Assembly (NCBI GenBank): GCA_946807835.1
Contig: OX327699.1
Coordinates: 1,180,501-1,244,500 of the forward strand
Length of the DNA: 64,000 bases
Direction of reading: 5' to 3'
Source of the DNA: Ailanthus altissimus
Taxonomy: Eukaryota; Streptophyta; Magnoliopsida; Sapindales; Simaroubaceae
The translations under genes and the position numbers were made by a program. Shown one piece after another: positions 58,855-64,000 of the stretch (the stretch's first letter is position 1; each line of letters starts with the position of its first letter). The notes beneath the pieces are model-generated. The model was given only the letters and a program-made list of their open reading frames with translations. It was not told where the DNA came from and made no database searches.

Positions 58855-61627
58855 TGTAATATCCAATCCCTATTAGTAGTATTGGCGCCTAGATTTCGGT
58901 ATAGAGCAAATAAGACACCGTAGGGTTACTCAATTTTAACCCTATTAGAAATATTCTCTTTATAGTGCACGTGAGAGATATTAGACCAAATTTGGTAATT
59001 TCACACTCGATAGGTGCGCCGAACGACCCTATAATATTTTTAGAATTTTTCTCTATTGGCTTGGAAAAGAAAATCCTAATTTACTATATGAATTTCCATT
59101 TAAGGGTTATGAATGGAACAAGCCTTTGTTGACAAACATAATCCATATATTAGAGAATGGACCAATTAGAAGAAATCTCATGGATTGCCAAGTTGGAAGT
59201 TCTAGTTAGTTCTTTGAACTATTCTAACTAGATAGTTACAAATGAACTAATTACATAATTAGTTTTTAACTAATGGCAAATTAGAAGTTTTAAGTAAGTT
59301 GAAGGGCAAAATAATAAATTGAGGGAGCACTATATATATGTTAGAAGTGTGTAGAAATTTGAAGAGAGATCAAAACCAACACTTAGCCCAAAAAAGAGAG
59401 AAATTCGAGCTTCAAATAGGGGTGCTGCTACAGTGACTATTCAAGTTTTTTTTCACGATTTTTCATTTGTAATCAAGCCAAAATAAGGTTACAAACCAAT
59501 CCCTAAGCTCAATTGAAGTCTCTATTGGTGGAAATTCAAGAAAAAGAGATAAGAAAAGCATCTTTTATGAGTTTGATAAGTGAGATTTCAAGAATGTTTC
59601 AATTGATGTTCTTATGTGTATTCTTGGCTTAGATTGAGTTGAATTCTAGTGTGGAGCTTGAAGGAGTCATCAATTTGAAGAAATTGGCAAGGTGAGAATT
59701 AGGGTTTTTGGTGATTTTGTTGTAGAGATTTCAATTGGTTGTAATTAGGGCTTTAGAATGAAATTGGCATGATTTTGTTGTAATTGGAATAAGAAATTGA
59801 GAAAAGGAATGTGTTGGAACCTAGGGTGAAATTTTGCCACTTTAGGGAAGTTAGGAATTGAGTGGTGTTTTGATTGAATTGTTGTGTGTAAATGGTGCAT
59901 ATTGTGAATTGAATGTATATGGTTGATGGAAAAACCAAAAATGAAGAAAATGGAACATAATTGTCCATGTTGGAAAGGTGAAGGGCAATTATGTCCAACC
60001 AAGTTATAAGGTGTTCAATAATTTTCAGGGCGCCGGATGGTGAGTTAGTTTCGATTATGGCTCCGTAACTAAAATCGGAAAGTAGTATGCATCCGGGCTT
60101 TGTATGCCGATTAGGGCGTTTAGTAGTTAAATGAGATTCTAGCATTCGATTTAGTTCTAAATGTTATTTGTGGCGCGTAGGTAAAGATAACCGAGAGCGT
60201 TAACGGGAGCAGAAATCGGGAGCGAAATTGAGCGCGGAGCGGTTGTGAGTGGAAATCTGCCATTTCTTTTACTTTTCGGTTATTATGTTTTCGCACAATG
60301 ACTCTGTATATTTTATGAGCTTTCGATGCATAACCATGATTTATGATCTTGATATATTCATAGACATGCTTTTACATGATCGATTTGAGAAACAATTTTA
60401 AAATTTCTGCATTCGTTTTTAAGGCCATTGGTACCCTCATATTATAGTGGTGATGATTGTATTAGACCCGGCTGGTATACCTCGTACACATGGGTAGGTC
60501 TTGGGGGTATGTCACTAACTCCGGGAAGTCTGGATGTCGAGTCATGTGAGTCGCTCTATGTGTACGGGATATTGTCTTACTATATGCATGCGATGTAGGA
60601 TTCCACTGCGTAGCCAGTGAGATGTCTTGAGATGTCACTGTGGGTGCTGCTAGTTGAGGTGCCCCGTGACCTACTCACGTATGCGGTGCTAGTTAAGTCG
60701 CTACGTGGGTATAGAGCTTTAGGGTTACCATTGGTACAGTTTAGAAAGAAAATGGCTGAGCGAGAATTTTACTAGTTTTCGATTTACCGATAGCATTTAT
60801 GCATTTATATGCACACAGCAGTTATTATGTTATACAGATTCTGAATATAGTTTTCCAAAGATGTAGATAAAACCCGCTCGGCAAGATTTCATTAGCATAT
60901 GGTATTAGAAACCATTTTACAGTTTTACATCCGTTTTAGAAGCATAATTTCTGCATGTACTTTAGAAATTGCTATCTTTGTATAATGTTCTTGTAATTGA
61001 AATCTTATTTACACTCACTGAGCTCCTTTAGCTCACCCGTTTTATGTTTTATATTTTTAAACCCCTTTCCCAGGTGCAGGTCTCGGAATGCAAGCTGCTG
61101 ATTCTCCTATTGCCGAGTAGTGGACCGAATCCAAAGATAATTTTTGTATATGTAAATGTGCTAATAGCACTTTTTACTTTATGCATAATAGTTGTAGGCA
61201 TGTATATTTGTAAGTATGTGTTGAATCAAGAAGAAGAGATTTTCAGTTTATGATGATCGTTTTTACTTTTTATGATTATGCTTATTTTGTGATTTAATGA
61301 AATAATTAAGTTGTGTTAGATTTGATTTGGAAAGGACCGGAGGTCCGAATTGGTAGTATTGAGATGTGTTGGAATTAGAAGTGAAAATTCTTTGCAGGTT
61401 TATATGAATTTTTCGAAAAACAGGGGAAACTCTGTCCATTTATTTTTAAAATTAAGATGTTGTTTTCATGTATATTACTAGATCTTCTTAGTAGTAACAA
61501 AAATTAAAAAAGGGTTCTCCTCGAGGAATTTCTCAACATACCTAGTTAGGTTCGGAGGAACTTCCGTCGGGGTGCCCGGCAGGGCTGCTAGGATCTATAA
61601 TAGAGGGTCTCGGGTCGGGTCCTGTCA
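58855..61627 (+). mobile_element. 2.77 kb solo LTR, TSD AAAAC (probable Ty3/Gypsy)
   Basis: Flanked by AAAAC at 58850-58854 and 61628-61632, with TG..CA ends (TGTAATATCC .. GGTCCTGTCA). It contains no polymerase or gag motif. The start (TGTAATATCC), internal CG-rich tracts near 60.45-60.75 kb and the end (GGGTCTCGGGTCGGGTCCTGTCA, abbreviated) are typical of long LTRs of plant Ty3/Gypsy chromovirus-like elements; the family name is inferred. Frames at 59745-60145 (minus) and 61044-61253 (plus) are within it and look like chance. Confidence 0.85.
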
Positions 61628-61632
61628 AAAAC

Positions 61633-62143
61633 TGTTAAATACTAAAATTGTTTAATGATTGAAATTAATGACTCAAGCCCAAATCCAATCCATATAACTT
61701 TAATTCAACCCATGAAAGTTTTTTAAGTTAGATAAAGATTTGTTTGATATTTATGATTTGATTATGATTATGTTAGGTTAAAGGGACACTTGTGTGGTTT
61801 TAATTTAAAGTGATTGAGTTAGATAAATGGATACTTGTATATTGTAGATTAAAGTGATGGGTACCACTTTGTGTGGTGTAGATTCATTAAGCACAAATAT
61901 AAATACCCTTTAAGTTTTAGCATAGGCAACAAGTAAAATGTAAAAAGTGCAAGAAGTGATGGAGAGAAATAAAGGAAGCAAAGTTTCTAAGAGTATCTTA
62001 AATAGCTCTTAAAGCTTTGTCTGTGTGAGAAAAAAATATTTCAAAGTGTTTAAAAGTTGTATTTGAAGTGTTTCTTCTCTTGTAATATTTCTTGTGTTAA
62101 TAATACAAATTCTTTTTATGTGAAGTCGAATTCTTCTCCAACA
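61633..62143 (+). repeat. 5' LTR of a Copia element
   Basis: About 511 bp from TGTTAAATAC to CTCCAACA, followed by AAGTTGTATCAGAGCTC, a slightly decayed tRNA-iMet primer site. It contains CTTGTAATATTTCTTGTG and poly(A)-region-like sequence near its end. The start touches the AAAAC duplication of the neighbouring solo LTR. Confidence 0.65.
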
Positions 62144-62265
62144 AAGTTGTATCAGAGCTCAGGCTACAAGAGCTCGAGAAAATAAGCACGGTATATAAGA
62201 ATCACTAAAAATAAAAGCTCATAGCTTCGTCACACTTCACTGAAATTTTTTATAAATTTGAAAGT

Positions 62266-63280
62266 ATGGCTAGCAGTGGTATGTCATCTTTCCAAGTCCC
62301 TACACTCAATAACAATAACTACGAAAATTAGAGTATCAAGATGAAGGTCCTTTTAGGTGCACATGATGTTTGGAAGTTATTGAAAAAGATTATAGTGAGC
62401 CCTAAGATGACACCACTTTAACCCAACAATAAAAGAAAAGTTTGAAGGATTCAAGAATGAGAGACAATAAAGCTTTTTACCTCCTCTATCAAGCAATGGA
62501 TGATGATAGTTTTGAGAAGATTTCAAGTGCAACTTCCACCAAGCAAGCATGAGAAAAGCTTCAAACCTCTTACAAAAGAGCGGAACAAATGAAAAAAGTT
62601 CATTTCCAAACATTAAGAGGTGAATTTGAATCTGTACATATGAAAGAATCTAAGTCTATTTCTAACTATTTCTCAAGAGTCTTAGCTGTTTCTAATTAAC
62701 TAAAAAAATAGTGAAAAGTTAGAAGATGTGAGAATAATAGAGAAGATACTTCGCTTGCTAAATCTAAAATTTGAGCATATAGTTGTGACTATTAAAGAGA
62801 CTAAAGACTTGGGAAAATTACAATCAAGAAATTGATGGGATCATTGAAAGCATATGAAGAAAAGCACAAGAATTAACAAGGAATCATTGAGCAACTCTTG
62901 AAAATGCAATTCAAAGAGAAAGAAGAAAGTCTTGGTAATGAAAGAAGCCAATGTGAAAGAGGTTATAGCTGCGGAACAAGTCGTGGATGTGGACAAGGTT
63001 GAAGTTATAACAATAATAATGAAAGAGAAGAAAGCTCAACTGAAGGTCATGGAAGAGGACACTCAAACTCAAGGTATGACAAGTCTTCAAGTTCAATGCT
63101 ACAAATGTTAGAAGTATGGGCCTTATGTCTCTAAATGCAAAGTTTCCAACGACAAAGTTGAAGGAAGAGCAAATTATATCGAAAAAGCATGTCAAGATAA
63201 TGCCACTTTGTTGCTAGCATATAAGATAATGCTGCTGGATAAGAAAGTACGTGATACCTTGACACAGGTGCTAGCAATTA
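62266..63280 (+). pseudogene. Copia gag (RE1/Tnt1-like), decayed
   Basis: Begins MASSGMSSFQVPTLNNNNYE, the usual Copia gag start, then KVLLGAHDVWKLL; frame changes and stops follow. A nucleocapsid knuckle is recognisable near 63.1 kb as CYKC.KYGPYVSKC, with a stop inside. It is followed by protease sequence containing DTGASNYMCG at about 63.26 kb. Confidence 0.75.
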
Positions 63281-63674
63281 TATGTGTGGAAGAAGAAACA
63301 TGTTTGTCGAACTTGATGAAACTGTGAGAAGAAATGTCTCTTTTAGAGATGAACCAAAGATATCGGTGAAAGGCAAAGGTAATATCTTATTCCACTTGAA
63401 AAATGGAAAGCATCAATTCATCTCTAATGTTTATTATGTTCCCAACATAAAAAATAATATCTTAAGTTTGGGACAACCCTTAGAGAATAGCTATAATATT
63501 CACATGAAAAAAAATAGTCTTTCCATAAGAGATAATAACAACATTTTAATAGTGAAGATTTCAACGTCAAAAAATTGGATGTTCTTTTTAAACATTCAAA
63601 ATGATGTTACAAAATGTCTGAAGGCCTATGTTGGAGATTTGGTAATTCAATACTCTTTTATGGACAAGAATTGA
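63256..63674 (+). pseudogene. Copia protease and pre-integrase fragment
   Basis: The protease active site DTGASN is intact at about 63258-63275, followed in frame by MCGRRNMFVELDETV, VKGKGNILFHLKNGKHQF, NNILSLGQPLENSYNIHMKK and FFLNIQNDVTKCLKA. This is a well kept stretch of about 130 codons. It stops at 63674, before the integrase, where sequence changes to non-Copia. Confidence 0.75.
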
Positions 63675-64000
63675 GATAAATACCAAAGAAGAGAGTTACA
63701 AGAAGTCTAGAACGTGTGAGATATGAATAAAGAAGTCTAAGACGTGTGAAACACGAAGAGGGAAGCAAAATGGGACTCGAAGACGCGAAGAAAGCGAAGA
63801 AAACGTGCATATGGGGCACTAAGGTTGAGTGCCGCTGCGCCCAGGGCTGAGCGCCGCAGCGCCCAACACAGAAGCCCAGCGCTGTGACGATGAACCTGAC
63901 ATAGCCAATGCCACGACTCTCAAAGATGAGCGCCACGGTACTAGAAGTGACAGAAAGTTTGTTTTGTCCGAATTTTGAGTTTTGGAAAGTTTTGGCCTTC
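63675..64000. other. GC-punctuated LTR-like sequence at window end
   Basis: No coding domain. Contains GAAGTCTAxxACGTGTGA twice near 63700-63750 and a GC-rich palindromic patch near 63830-63880 (GCCGCTGCGCCC, GCGCCGCAGCGCCC). Similar GCGCTGGGGCG words occur in the solo LTR at 37755-38045, suggesting a Gypsy LTR that inserted into the Copia element; it continues beyond the window. Confidence 0.4.

Noticed and set aside
59745..60145. 130-codon minus-strand frame as a host gene
   Set aside because: Entirely within the TSD-bounded solo LTR; no domain.

Overview
This is a 64 kb piece of AT-rich flowering-plant nuclear DNA, most likely from a eudicot. The evidence is one intron-rich, plant-specific gene, GT..AG introns, and dense LTR retrotransposons whose primer-binding sites match plant initiator tRNA-Met. 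There is no bacterial, organellar or CRISPR-like content. Nearly all other open frames are transposon remains or chance frames.

The only intact host gene runs on the + strand from about 6.8 to 28.8 kb. Twelve coding exons join into a 645-residue protein of the PSK SIMULATOR (PSI1/2/3) family, with an MGGLCS myristoylation start, a DUF3475 block and a DUF668 block. The gene is long because of transposon-filled introns. Intron 4 (10.9 kb) holds a Copia element (11175-20447, TSD TTTAC) into which a second Copia (12618-16882, TSD TATAG) jumped. Intron 6 holds a short non-autonomous LTR element. All three lie within transcribed sequence; both intron 4 elements are antisense to the gene.

Left of the gene (1-6.8 kb) is AT-rich DNA with two decayed Mutator-type gene pieces: a MuDR N-terminal (PB1-like) fragment on + and a DUF1985 pseudogene on -. 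A ~1 kb extreme AT tract follows. Right of the gene comes a degenerate minisatellite (29.2-29.7 kb), an LTR-like block, and then a decayed Ty3/Gypsy element (33.1-35.9 kb, resuming near 43.8 kb). That element was split by a second Ty3/Gypsy (35909-43280), which has gag but no pol. The second element's 5' LTR was itself hit by a third element, now a solo LTR (36754-38221, TSD GTGTT).

From 44.9 to 55.6 kb two members of one Copia family lie head to head, so their long LTRs form a large inverted repeat around a 1.5 kb pol remnant. A 2.77 kb solo LTR (58855-61627, TSD AAAAC) then abuts a decayed Copia element (61633-63674). The last 325 bases look like the start of another GC-punctuated LTR.

I did not find an undescribed biochemical system. 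The most informative features are the PSI gene with its retroelement-loaded intron and in-frame retainable intron 2, the layered transposon history readable from TSDs, and several unexplained repeat arrays. Splice sites, UTR limits and family names were read by eye; no alignment or database search was run.
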